Assembly: GCF_001545925.1 (NCBI RefSeq)
Contig: NZ_LMVQ01000268.1
Span: 1-32,289, forward strand
Direction: 5' to 3'
Origin: Mycobacterium sp. NAZ190054
GTDB lineage: Bacteria > Actinomycetota > Actinomycetes > Mycobacteriales > Mycobacteriaceae
Length of the DNA: 32,289 nucleotides
Shown here: positions 18,354 to 25,516 of the stretch, piece after piece
Layout: every line of letters starts with the position of its first letter
Position numbering within the stretch: the stretch's first letter is position 1
Translations under genes and position numbers: made by a program
The notes under the pieces: generated by a model
Told to the model about the DNA's origin: nothing
The model's database searches: none
What the model saw: only the letters and a program-made list of their open reading frames with translations

Positions 18354-18483
18354 GACAAACTCCAGCGAGCAGCGCAGTGGCAGGGACACGTGCGGTGGCG
18401 GCGGAGTTGTCGCCTCGTTGAGAAGAAGACGAGCGAAGCGTCCGCCGCTAGGCGGAGCGCAACTTCATCGAGCAGGCACACAT
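18353..18483 (-). promoter_or_regulatory. translational attenuator leader of erm
   Basis: The 130-nt leader contains four pairing arms (window coordinates, minus-strand RNA). Arm 1 (18460-18451, with TCCGCC) pairs with arm 2 (GGCGGACGC, 18446-18438) around the leader-peptide stop. Arm 3 (CGACAACTCC, 18412-18403) pairs with arm 4 (18363-18353, GGAGTTTGTCG) over ten pairs with one bulged base, covering the Shine-Dalgarno and reaching the start codon. Alternatively arm 2 (GCGGCGGA, 18448-18441) pairs with arm 3 (TCCGCCGC, 18405-18398) over eight pairs, which frees the Shine-Dalgarno. This is the classical inducible-erm scheme; induction by a stalled ribosome is inferred. Confidence 0.75.
18448..18483 (-). 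CDS. erm leader peptide MCACSMKLRSA
   Basis: An 11-codon frame (ATG 18483, TAG 18448) that starts exactly seven bases after a TACCGT -10 box, so it should be translated from a leaderless mRNA. The peptide contains Lys-Leu-Arg after Ser-Met. Macrolide-bound ribosomes are known to stall at Arg/Lys-X-Arg/Lys motifs, and the ErmDL leader stalls in a very similar SMRLR context. The Leu-Arg codons (18462-18457) lie at the foot of hairpin 1:2, so a ribosome paused there would open it. No other small frame in the leader has this placement. Confidence 0.65.
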   Translation of the reverse strand: MCACSMKLRSA

Positions 18484-18490
18484 GGCCCCG

Positions 18491-18528
18491 ACGGTATGGT
18501 GTGGCGCCGGGTCGGTGCAACCGATTTT
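18491..18528 (-). promoter_or_regulatory. erm promoter, WhiB7-type layout
   Basis: On the minus strand: AAAA (18528-18525), four bases, -35 TTGCAC (18520-18515), 18 bases, -10 TACCGT (18496-18491), seven bases, ATG of the leader peptide. An A/T tract just upstream of the -35 is the known signature of WhiB7-activated promoters, and mycobacterial erm genes are known WhiB7 targets. WhiB7 itself is not in the window, so the link is inference. Confidence 0.65.
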
Positions 18529-18573
18529 CCCGAACGGGCGTGGGGGTTAACCCCCACCAGGGTCTCGGGAAAA
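18525..18573. repeat. 49-bp compound palindrome between erm and the membrane-protein operon
   Basis: Outer arms TTTTCCCGA (18525-18533) and TCGGGAAAA (18565-18573) are perfect inverted repeats. Nested inside is the perfect 18-bp palindrome GTGGGGGTTAACCCCCAC (18540-18557) with practically the same centre. The outer AAAA tracts are the upstream elements of both divergent promoters. It could be an operator for a dimeric regulator or a symmetric activator platform. Confidence 0.85.
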
Positions 18574-18607
18574 CGTTGTGTCGCGCCGGCGGGCGGGTCC
18601 ATAGGGT
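18570..18607 (+). promoter_or_regulatory. divergent leaderless promoter of the membrane-protein operon
   Basis: AAAA (18570-18573), 28 bases, TAGGGT (18602-18607), seven bases, ATG 18615. These three spacings are the same as on the erm side. TAGGGT fits TANNNT. The -35 is poor (GTGTCG at the symmetric place, or TTGTGT two bases earlier with a 20-base spacer), which suggests dependence on an activator. Confidence 0.55.
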
Positions 18608-18614
18608 CGAGGGC

Positions 18615-19358
18615 ATGGTCGTCGACCGTGGAGTGAGGCCCGTGATGACGCACGACCCAGGATCCGGAATATCGGGAAAACTCGGTGTCGCACCGTTTTT
18701 CGTGGCGGTGCCGATCACGGTGATCATCACCGGCGGATTCAATCTTTCCCGGTCGATGCCGATGCCCGCCGCGCTGGCCGTGGGTGCGGGCTGGGGGCTG
18801 GCACTCGGGTTGGTGGCGGCCTACCTGCGAACGAAGCCGAAACTCGCTGCCGCGGTCGAGGACTCACTGGTGGCCCTCGGCATCGTCGCAGTCGCGTTCG
18901 CCGCCTGCGGTGGTGTGATGGCGTTGTTGATGCTCAACGGCGCGTTGAGCAGTTCGTCGCTCACCGGCGAGACCCTGGAGGCGACGTTCGTCCCGACGAT
19001 CCCGTTCTACATCGTCGCCAACGGCTCACTCGAGCTGGTGATCGTGCCGCTGCTGGTCTACCTGGGATGGCGCGCGGGCCGGCGCCGGGTCTGCATCGTG
19101 ACGGCGGCGGTGCTGTACTTCGCCATGCGGGTGTGGACCTATGTCGCCTACCGCCCCGCGCGTCTGGGTTTCGCCGATTCCGACCACACCGACACGCCCA
19201 TGTCGCTGATGGAGCGCCAGTCGGCCTACCTCGACCTGAAACTCGACGACCCGCGCTGGATTCTGCTGCTGGTCATCCTCGCGGTGCTCATCGCCGCGGC
19301 GGGCTATCCGCGTCTTCGAGAAATCAACGCGGGCAACGGCCTCGGGACGGCACAGTGA
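18615..19358 (+). CDS. multi-pass membrane protein, function unknown
   Basis: A 247-residue protein with about six hydrophobic segments (for example VAPFFVAVPITVIITGGF, AALAVGAGWGLALGLVAAYL, LVALGIVAVAFAACGGVMAL, WILLLVILAVLIAAAGY). I do not recognise the family. The start is set at ATG 18615 because a TAGGGT -10 lies seven bases upstream, as for leaderless mycobacterial genes; ATG 18645 (MTHDPGSG) with GAGG upstream is an alternative. Its last bases overlap the next membrane gene (GTGA), so both form an operon. The shared divergent promoter with erm suggests co-induction by antibiotics. Confidence 0.75.
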   Translation: MVVDRGVRPVMTHDPGSGISGKLGVAPFFVAVPITVIITGGFNLSRSMPMPAALAVGAGWGLALGLVAAYLRTKPKLAAAVEDSLVALGIVAVAFAACGGVMALLMLNGALSSSSLTGETLEATFVPTIPFYIVANGSLELVIVPLLVYLGWRAGRRRVCIVTAAVLYFAMRVWTYVAYRPARLGFADSDHTDTPMSLMERQSAYLDLKLDDPRWILLLVILAVLIAAAGYPRLREINAGNGLGTAQ

Positions 19359-20239
19359 CCACCGCGCTGTCACCTCGCGGGGATCTCCAGTCGCCGAACC
19401 GGTCGGCGCGCCACGCTGCGGCGATGTTCGTTTCCTTCGCGGCGATCGTGCTGTTGGCGACGCAGCTCGAACCCGTCGTGCCGCCGTACCACCCGCAGCT
19501 TCGCGCGCCGATCGGGTGGATGCTGGCCGCGTCGAGCGCAGGTCTGGCGCTGCTGCTGGTGCTGCGTCCGGTCACCCATCGTGCGGTTCTCTTGGCCGCG
19601 GGATGGTTCGTGCTGTTGGCGGCGCTGTTCCAGGGCTTCGTGGTCGGTGACCTGATCGCGATGTTCGGCACCTGGTTGGTGGTGCCGGGTTTGGCGTTGG
19701 TGGCCGGTCAGCTGCGGCCCCGGCCCCGCAAGGCGCTGGTCGCCGCGCACGCCGTCGCCGCCGCCGCCTGGGTCGGAATCGGGGTCACGTTAGTCGCGAT
19801 GGCGGTGGTCGCGATGGCCACCGACGACGTGTCCGCCGCCCATGCCATCTACGAGATGATGGCGACCTTCGACGTCACCCTGCTGCCCTGGGCGAACTTC
19901 GCGACGGTGCTCACCGGGCTGGCCCTGAGCTTCGCCACGAAATGGGGACTGATCCGTCACTACTGGGTGATCGCGAAAGCGGTCGTCGCCGTGGGCATTC
20001 TCGTCATGGCGTTCGGGTTCCTGCACGACGAACTGGAGGGTGTCGTCGATCAGACCGCCGCACTGGCCGCGACGGGCGGTACGGCGGCCCAGCCATGGGG
20101 CGGCGCCGGCGTCGTGCTGTGGGGATTCGTCTGCGCGGGTCTGGGTCTGGTCGCGGCGATGCTGCTGTCGCTGTACAAGCCCGGCGGGCGGACGAGGTTC
20201 GCGACGGCCAGGCCGGCGTCGCGCGGGCGCACACCGTGA
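19355..20239 (+). CDS. multi-pass membrane protein (DUF2269-like layout), function unknown
   Basis: A 294-residue protein with about eight membrane helices. Its second half (AHAVAAAAWVGIGVTLVAMA, LPWANFATVLTGLALSFATKWGLIRHYWVIAKAVVAVGILVM) has the WVG, LTGL, TKWGL.RHYWV.K pattern of a widespread actinobacterial membrane family that resembles DUF2269/CopD-like four-helix proteins with conserved His positions. The GTG start (19355-19357) overlaps the stop of the preceding gene. A role in export or redox is possible but unsupported. The C-terminus is short, basic and cytoplasmic. Confidence 0.75.
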   Translation: MTTALSPRGDLQSPNRSARHAAAMFVSFAAIVLLATQLEPVVPPYHPQLRAPIGWMLAASSAGLALLLVLRPVTHRAVLLAAGWFVLLAALFQGFVVGDLIAMFGTWLVVPGLALVAGQLRPRPRKALVAAHAVAAAAWVGIGVTLVAMAVVAMATDDVSAAHAIYEMMATFDVTLLPWANFATVLTGLALSFATKWGLIRHYWVIAKAVVAVGILVMAFGFLHDELEGVVDQTAALAATGGTAAQPWGGAGVVLWGFVCAGLGLVAAMLLSLYKPGGRTRFATARPASRGRTP

Positions 20240-20279
20240 CGTCCGGATTTCCGCGGCTCCGCACGCCCGGACAGCAAGA

Positions 20280-20309
20280 AGGCCCCGACCAGGAATCCGG
20301 TCAGGGCCT
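20280..20309 (-). terminator. terminator hairpin behind tRNA-Pro
   Basis: On the minus strand AGGCCC-T-GACC and GGTC-G-GGGCCT form a stem of about ten pairs with one internal mismatch around GGATTCCT, followed by TTCTTG. It lies 20 bases after the tRNA 3' end and also faces the end of the plus-strand membrane operon. Confidence 0.7.
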
Positions 20310-20329
20310 CTCACCTGCGAACACACGAG

Positions 20330-20403
20330 TCGGGGTGGCGGGATTCGAACCCACGACCTCTTCGTCCCGAACGAAGCACGCTACCAAGCTGCGCCACACC
20401 CCG
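20330..20403 (-). tRNA. tRNA-Pro (anticodon CGG)
   Basis: A 74-nt cloverleaf: acceptor stem CGGGGTG/CACCCCG with discriminator A, D arm GCGCAGCTTGGTAGCGT, anticodon stem CTTCG/CGAAG with loop TTCGGGA, giving anticodon CGG, and T arm with GGTTCGAATCC. CCA is not encoded. M. tuberculosis also has a proline tRNA near Rv3684. No integrase or duplicated tRNA end was seen nearby. Confidence 0.95.
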
Positions 20404-20417
20404 AGTGAAGCCACGAC

Positions 20418-20423
20418 AGCGTA
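20418..20423 (-). promoter_or_regulatory. candidate -10 of tRNA-Pro
   Basis: TACGCT on the minus strand lies 14 bases before the tRNA 5' end; TTGGCG stands 19 bases upstream as a possible -35. This fits a short tRNA leader. Confidence 0.45.
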
Positions 20424-20544
20424 TCGCACCGGGCGCCGTGGACGCCAAACGCCCATTGGTGACGCGACACACCTCGGGATGGATCTGACGTGTCGGTGGC
20501 GTTATGCACACTGACAGACACGGACCGACGAAACGAGGCGGAAC

Positions 20545-20742
20545 ATGACCGGGTTAGGCGCATCGATCTACCTGGGCTTCTTCTTGCTGGCCGCGCTGTG
20601 GCTGTTCCTGACCTCCGATGGCCCGCTCACCCGGCGCCCCGACGATCAGGGCCAGCGGCCCGACCGCTCGAACTCGGCCAGCACCCCGGCCGAATCGGCC
20701 GGTCCGATGCCGTGGCTGGCCAACCACTCGTCGCAGAAGTAG
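20545..20742 (+). CDS. possible 65-residue membrane protein
   Basis: [20 protein letters not shown] begins a frame with one clear membrane helix (about 6-23) and a polar tail. GAGGCGG lies a few bases before the ATG. Third codon positions in the part that does not overlap another gene (20545-20645) are very GC-rich, as in real genes here. The last 97 bases run antisense through the end of cds1, where the frame may be fortuitous. Function unknown. Confidence 0.4.
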   Translation: MTGLGASIYLGFFLLAALWLFLTSDGPLTRRPDDQGQRPDRSNSASTPAESAGPMPWLANHSSQK

Positions 20743-21737
20743 GTGTCGGCGTAGCGGTCGCCGCTGTCGGCGAGCAGGGTCACCACCGACCCGCGGCAAC
20801 CCTGTGCGACCATCTCGGCGAGCAGGCCGAACGCACCCCAGATGTTCGTCCCCGTGGACGGTCCGACGCGTCGCCCGAGGACCTGGCTGACGTGATGCGC
20901 GGCCGCCACCGACGCGCTGTCGGGCACCGAGATCATCCGGTCCACCACTCCCGGCAGGAACGACGGCTCGACCCGCGGACGTCCGATCCCCTCGATCCGT
21001 GACGACGCCCCGGTCACCACGTCGGCCCCGGTCACATACGACGGATAGAACGCGGAGTTCTCCGGGTCCACCACGCAGAGCCGGGTGGGATGGCGTCGGT
21101 AGCGGATGTAGCGGCCGATCGTCGCGCTGGTGCCGCCCGTGCCTGCACCGACGACGATCCAGTCCGGCACCGGATGGGTTTCCTGGCCCATCTGCTCGAA
21201 GATCGACTCGGCGATGTTGTTGTTGCCCCGCCAGTCGGTGGCGCGCTCGGCGTTGGTGAACTGGTCGAGGTAATGCCCGCCGGTCTCCTCGGCCAGCCGG
21301 TGCGCCTCGTCGTAGACCTGCGCCGCCTCGTCGACCAAATGACACCGGCCGCCCTGGGATTCGATCAGGGCGATCTTGGACGCGCTCGTCGACGCCGGCA
21401 TCACCGCGATGAACGGCAGCCCCAGCATCGCCGCGAAGTAGGCCTCCGACACCGCCGTCGAACCCGACGACGCCTCGATGACCGTGGTGCCCTCGCCGAT
21501 CCACCCGTTGCACAGCGCATACAGGAACAGCGACCGCGCCAGCCGGTGCTTGAGACTGCCGGTGATGTGGGTGGTCTCGTCCTTCAGATACAACGAGACG
21601 CCCGCCGACCAGCGCGGCGGCAGCGGGTAGCGCAACAGATGCGTGTCAGCGCTGCGGTGCGCGTCGGCCTCGATGAGCCGGACGGCGTTGTCCACCCATG
21701 CCCGCGACTGACGGCGACACGGGCCGGGCGGGGTCAC
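20646..21737 (-). CDS. cds1: cysteine synthase-like PLP enzyme, L-cysteine desulfhydrase (Rv3684-like)
   Basis: A 363-residue fold-type II PLP enzyme. PLP-binding Lys63 lies in HITGSLKHR, the substrate loop is EASSGSTA (88-95) and the phosphate-binding loop is [10 protein letters not shown]. The M. tuberculosis orthologue Rv3684 is reported to be Cds1, which turns cysteine into pyruvate, ammonia and H2S; the extra N-terminal 40 residues and C-terminal [13 protein letters not shown] part match that protein rather than CysK. GTG 21737 overlaps the stop of the metallophosphoesterase (GTGA), which fixes the start and shows coupling. Confidence 0.88.
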   Translation of the reverse strand: MTPPGPCRRQSRAWVDNAVRLIEADAHRSADTHLLRYPLPPRWSAGVSLYLKDETTHITGSLKHRLARSLFLYALCNGWIGEGTTVIEASSGSTAVSEAYFAAMLGLPFIAVMPASTSASKIALIESQGGRCHLVDEAAQVYDEAHRLAEETGGHYLDQFTNAERATDWRGNNNIAESIFEQMGQETHPVPDWIVVGAGTGGTSATIGRYIRYRRHPTRLCVVDPENSAFYPSYVTGADVVTGASSRIEGIGRPRVEPSFLPGVVDRMISVPDSASVAAAHHVSQVLGRRVGPSTGTNIWGAFGLLAEMVAQGCRGSVVTLLADSGDRYADTYFCDEWLASHGIGPADSAGVLAEFERSGRWP

Positions 21738-22699
21738 CGCGCCGATACGGACGGGCTCGACTGCCCGGCCCTCGATCCCGCCTCGGAACCGCCGGTCGGC
21801 GCCGCGACGAGCGTGAGCAGCGTGGCCTCGGGCCGGCAGCAGAACCGCAGCGGGGCGAACGGCGACGTGCCGATGCCCGCCGACACGTGCAACTGGGTGC
21901 GCGCGCCCCAGCGCGACGGGCCCTTGGCCCGGGACCGGTCGAGATCGCAGTTGGTCACGATCGCCCCGTAGAACGGCAGGCACAGCTGACCGCCGTGGGT
22001 GTGACCGGCCATCACCAGCTGGTAGCCGTCGGCGGCGAACCGGTCCAGCACGCGGGGCTCGGGGGAGTGCGTCAGCCCCAGCGTCAGGTTCGCCGTCGGG
22101 CTCGCCGGCCCGGCGATGGTGTCGTAACGGTCGCGGGTCAGATGGGGGTCGTCGACGCCTGCTGCGGCGATGTGCAGACCCGCCACCTCGAACTCGCGCC
22201 GAGTGTGGGTCATGTCCAGCCAGCCCCGCTCGGTGAACGCCGCGCGCAGGTCCTGCCAGGGCAGCGGCTCACCGTGGATCCGGTGGGTGGGCTTGGTCAG
22301 ATAGTTGGCCGGGTTCTTCAGCCTCGGCGCGAAGTAGTCGTTGCTGCCGAACACAAACACCCCGGGGACCGACAACAGGTCGCCGAGGGCCTGCACCACG
22401 GCCGGCACCGCCTTCGGGTGGGCCAGGTTGTCGCCGGTGTTGACGACCAGATCCGGCTCCCAGCCCGCCAGCTCACGCAGCCACGCCTGTTTGCGCCGCT
22501 GCATCGGGCGCATGTGGATATCGCTGATGTGCAGCACCTTCAGCGGCGACGACCCCGGGGAGAGCACCGGCATCGTCGCTTCGCGGACGACGAAGGCGTT
22601 GCGCTCGATCAGCGACGCATACCCGATGCCGGCGACGAGCGTGCCGACCGACGCGGCAGCGGTGGTCTTGAGGATCGATCCCGGTGAAACTACAGGCAT
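21734..22699 (-). CDS. membrane-anchored metallophosphoesterase (Rv3683-like)
   Basis: A 321-residue calcineurin-like phosphoesterase. An N-terminal hydrophobic segment (about 9-31) is followed by the metal motifs in order: HISDIHM, NTGDN, GSNDY (in place of GNHD), LTHSPEP and AGHTHGGQ. The asparagine of the GNHD motif is kept but the next His is replaced, as in the YkuE/YaeI type acting on lipids such as UDP-diacylglucosamine. It lies 45 bases after ponA2 and overlaps cds1. A leaderless promoter seems to serve it as well. Confidence 0.88.
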   Translation of the reverse strand: MPVVSPGSILKTTAAASVGTLVAGIGYASLIERNAFVVREATMPVLSPGSSPLKVLHISDIHMRPMQRRKQAWLRELAGWEPDLVVNTGDNLAHPKAVPAVVQALGDLLSVPGVFVFGSNDYFAPRLKNPANYLTKPTHRIHGEPLPWQDLRAAFTERGWLDMTHTRREFEVAGLHIAAAGVDDPHLTRDRYDTIAGPASPTANLTLGLTHSPEPRVLDRFAADGYQLVMAGHTHGGQLCLPFYGAIVTNCDLDRSRAKGPSRWGARTQLHVSAGIGTSPFAPLRFCCRPEATLLTLVAAPTGGSEAGSRAGQSSPSVSAR

Positions 22700-22705
22700 T
22701 CGCCC

Positions 22706-22711
22706 AGCCTA
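22706..22711 (-). promoter_or_regulatory. leaderless -10 box of the metallophosphoesterase
   Basis: TAGGCT on the minus strand followed by six bases and then the ATG at 22699. This is the spacing of a leaderless mycobacterial transcript, inside the gap behind ponA2. Confidence 0.5.
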
Positions 22712-22744
22712 TCGCTATTCGCTGTGCGCCACAGGTACCCGAGG

Positions 22745-25183
22745 TCAGCCCGGCGGGGGCGGACCGAGCACCGGCACCGTGATCGGCGGCAGGCCCGGGA
22801 TCTGGATCACCGTCTCACCCACCGGTGGCGGCGGCGCGCCCGGTGGTCCACCGGCCGGTGGTGGCGGCGGAGCGGGCGCGATGCCGTTGGAGATCTGGAT
22901 CGTGATGATCGACCCCGGAACGGTCTGGCCGGACGGGGTGGTGCCCACCACGGTGCCGTAGGACGACGAGCTGTTGACCGACGTCGGCTGGTCGGCCACC
23001 TGGAACCCGGCTTCGCGCAGTCGTTGCCGCGCGGCGTCCTGGGTCAGGCCGGCCACACTGGGCACCTTGGAACTGGGCGCCCCGTCGACATAGCGCGGAT
23101 CCGTCGGCGGCAGCGTCACATCACCGAACGCAGTGGCGATCGGCTTCATCGCGGTGAACCAGGTGCGGGCCGGCTCGTTGCCGCCGAACAGGTTGCCGGA
23201 TCCGCACTGCCGCAGCGGGAACGAGCACAGCTCGGTCGGGGCCGTGGAGTCGTCGTAGATGTAGCTGGCGGCGGCGTACTGGTTGGTGAAGCCCAGGAAC
23301 GCCGACGAGCGGTTGGCCTCGGTGGTACCGGTCTTGCCCGACATCGGCAGGTTCCAGCCCGCCGCGCCTGCCGCACCGGCGGCGGTGCCCGCGCCGGTGT
23401 CGTCCTTGCTCATCGCGACGGCCAGCGTGTTGGCCAACCCCTCGGGGACCACCTGCTCGCACGTCTCGGTGGTCACCGACACCGGCTCGCCGTAGCGGTC
23501 GTAGACCTCGGCGATCGGGTTGGGCGGGCACCAGGTGCCGCCGGAGGCCAGCGTCGCCGCGACGTTGGACAGCTCCAGGGCGTTCACCTCGATGGGGCCC
23601 AGCGTGAACGACCCGATGTTCTGCCGTTTCACGAAGTCGGCGAGGCTCTCGTTGCTTTCCGGGTCGTAATCGCGCGCGGTGCCGGGCAGCGCGTAGGACC
23701 GCAGCCCCAGCCGCACCGCCATGTCGACGGCACGCTGCACCCCGACCTGGGCGATCAGCTTCGCGAACGCGGTGTTCGGGGAGGTCGCCAGCGCATCGGT
23801 GACGCTCATCTGGCCGCGGTAGTTGCCGGCGTTCTGCACACACCACGTCGCGGGCGGGCAGCCCCGCGCGCCGCCGCTGCCCAGGCCCTTGGCCTCGAAG
23901 CGGCTCGGCGCGTCGAGCTTGGCGTTGATCCCCATGCCCATCTCCATCGCCGCGGCGGTGGTGAAGATCTTGAACACCGACCCGGCGCCGTTGCCGACCA
24001 GCGAGAACGGCTGCGGCTGCATCGTCTCCCCGGCGTCGAGGTTCAGGCCGTAGGTGCGGTTGCCGGCCATCGCCAGCACCGGGTGGGACTCTTTACCCGG
24101 ACGGATCACGCTCATCACGCTCGCCACGCCGGGCAGGTCGGGGCTCGCGTACTCGTTGATCGCGTTCTTGACCGAGGCCTGCACGTCCGGGTCCAGCGTC
24201 GTCTTGATCATGTAGCCGCCCTTGGCGACCTGGTCCTTGCTGATCCCGGCGCGGGCCAGGTACTCCAGCACGTAGTCGCAGAAGAACGCGCGATCGCCCG
24301 CGGCGATGCAGCCGCGCGGCAGCTCCTTGGGCTGAGGCAGCACGCCCAGCGGCTGCTGCCGGGCGACGCGCAGCTCTTCGGCGTGCTCGGGGAGGTTCTC
24401 GATCATGGTGTCCAGCACCACGTTGCGGCGCGCAAGGGCGCCGTCGGGATTGGTGTACGGATTCAGCGTGCTCGTCGACTGCACCATGCCCGCGAGCAGC
24501 GCGGCCTGCTGCCAGTTCAGCTCCGAGGCGTTGATGCCGAAGTAGGTCTGCGCCGCGTCCTGCACCCCGAACGCGTTGTTGCCGAACGACACCAGGTTCA
24601 GGTAACGCGTCAGGATCTCCGGCTTCGTGAACGTCTTGTCCAGCGTCAGCGCCATCCGGATCTCGCGCAGCTTGCGGGCCGGGGTGGTCTCGATCGCGGC
24701 CCGCTTCTCGGCGTCGGTCTGGGCGATCACCAGAAGCTGGTAGTTCTTCACATACTGCTGTTCGATGGTCGAACCGCCGCGGGTGTCCAGGTTGCCCGAC
24801 AGGTAACCCGACAGGCCCGTCAGTGTTCCCTGCCAGTCCACACCGTTGTGGTCGGCAAACCTTTTGTCCTCGATCGAGACGATCGCCAGCTTCATCGTGT
24901 CGGCGATCTGATCGCTGGGCACCTCGAAGCGCCGTTGGTTATACAGCCACGCGATGATGTTGCCCTTGGAGTCGGTCATCGTCGACACCTGGGGCACCTC
25001 GCCCTCGACCAATTGGGCCGATCCGTTGGCGACCACATCGGAGGCGCGATTGGACATCAGCCCGATCCCGCCGACGACGGGAAACATCAAAGCGGTGGCC
25101 ACCACACTGGCGAGCAGGACGCACCAGGCGAGCTTGATGACCGTCACCGCACGCGGCGGCTGGCCCGAAGGGTGCTCCGGCAT
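22745..25183 (-). CDS. ponA2: bifunctional class A penicillin-binding protein with PASTA domain
   Basis: An 812-residue cell-wall synthase (Rv3682 type) that polymerises and cross-links peptidoglycan outside the membrane. One N-terminal membrane helix (about 13-42). Glycosyltransferase GT51 with Glu105 in IEDKRF and GGSTIEQQ (136-143). Transpeptidase with SVFK (402-405, active Ser402), SPN (468-470) and KTGT (617-620). One PASTA domain (about 707-767), then a Pro-rich tail. The ATG at 25183 has a TAGTCT box six bases upstream, so the mRNA is probably leaderless. It is the first gene of ponA2-phosphoesterase-cds1 and divergent from whiB4. Confidence 0.95.
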   Translation of the reverse strand: MPEHPSGQPPRAVTVIKLAWCVLLASVVATALMFPVVGGIGLMSNRASDVVANGSAQLVEGEVPQVSTMTDSKGNIIAWLYNQRRFEVPSDQIADTMKLAIVSIEDKRFADHNGVDWQGTLTGLSGYLSGNLDTRGGSTIEQQYVKNYQLLVIAQTDAEKRAAIETTPARKLREIRMALTLDKTFTKPEILTRYLNLVSFGNNAFGVQDAAQTYFGINASELNWQQAALLAGMVQSTSTLNPYTNPDGALARRNVVLDTMIENLPEHAEELRVARQQPLGVLPQPKELPRGCIAAGDRAFFCDYVLEYLARAGISKDQVAKGGYMIKTTLDPDVQASVKNAINEYASPDLPGVASVMSVIRPGKESHPVLAMAGNRTYGLNLDAGETMQPQPFSLVGNGAGSVFKIFTTAAAMEMGMGINAKLDAPSRFEAKGLGSGGARGCPPATWCVQNAGNYRGQMSVTDALATSPNTAFAKLIAQVGVQRAVDMAVRLGLRSYALPGTARDYDPESNESLADFVKRQNIGSFTLGPIEVNALELSNVAATLASGGTWCPPNPIAEVYDRYGEPVSVTTETCEQVVPEGLANTLAVAMSKDDTGAGTAAGAAGAAGWNLPMSGKTGTTEANRSSAFLGFTNQYAAASYIYDDSTAPTELCSFPLRQCGSGNLFGGNEPARTWFTAMKPIATAFGDVTLPPTDPRYVDGAPSSKVPSVAGLTQDAARQRLREAGFQVADQPTSVNSSSSYGTVVGTTPSGQTVPGSIITIQISNGIAPAPPPPPAGGPPGAPPPPVGETVIQIPGLPPITVPVLGPPPPG

Positions 25184-25189
25184 GCATAC

Positions 25190-25195
25190 AGACTA
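25190..25195 (-). promoter_or_regulatory. leaderless -10 box of ponA2
   Basis: TAGTCT (TANNNT) on the minus strand, followed by six bases and the ponA2 ATG. No clear -35 was identified. Confidence 0.55.
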
Positions 25196-25336
25196 GCGAC
25201 GGCTCGCGTCCGGCCATTCTCCAGCAGCCCGGATGCGGTCCTGACAGACCGTGTCAAACGCCGCTGACAAGCGCTTCCGCGGGGAAACAGTCCGCAGAAG
25301 TGCCGCACTGTACCCGTCTGACGGCACGGTTGTCCC

Positions 25337-25380
25337 AAAAAAGTGGTCACGGACGTATTGCGCAAAGCGTCCCTGACCAC
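25337..25380 (-). terminator. intrinsic terminator on the minus strand upstream of ponA2
   Basis: Minus strand: GTGGTCAGGGACG (25380-25368), 12-base loop, CGTCCGTGACCAC (25355-25343), then TTTTTT (25342-25337). The stem has 13 positions with one mismatch and a true U-tract, rare in mycobacteria. It lies about 150 bases before ponA2 and upstream of its promoter, so it should end another minus-strand RNA coming from the whiB4 side. Confidence 0.75.
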
Positions 25381-25397
25381 CTAAGTTGAGCTGACAG

Positions 25398-25413
25398 TGC
25401 GATGCAGGTCACA
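25398..25413. promoter_or_regulatory. candidate CRP box
   Basis: TGCGA-N6-TCACA matches the mycobacterial CRP consensus TGTGA-N6-TCACA with one change. It lies 104 bases before whiB4 and 215 before ponA2. The crp gene is in the same window. A single near-match could be chance. Confidence 0.4.
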
Positions 25414-25516
25414 CCCGGTACTCGCAATGTGGCGTAGATCGCACTAGCAATCAACGCATGGGTTAACAGGTCGTCTGCGTTGTCGGGGCGCGGCCAGAAC
25501 GATAAGGGGATCGCTG

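Noticed and set aside
18390..18614. Upstream in-frame extension of the first membrane protein into the erm leader
   Set aside because: The extension is basic and unlike the protein, and the promoter with TAGGGT lies inside it; ATG 18615 is at the leaderless distance.
20330..20403. tRNA-Pro as an attachment site of an integrated element
   Set aside because: No integrase gene and no second copy of the tRNA 3' end was noticed in the window.
22724..25267. 847-codon open frame on the plus strand over ponA2
   Set aside because: Low-complexity Arg/His/Gly composition typical of an antisense shadow; ponA2 on the other strand has all catalytic motifs.
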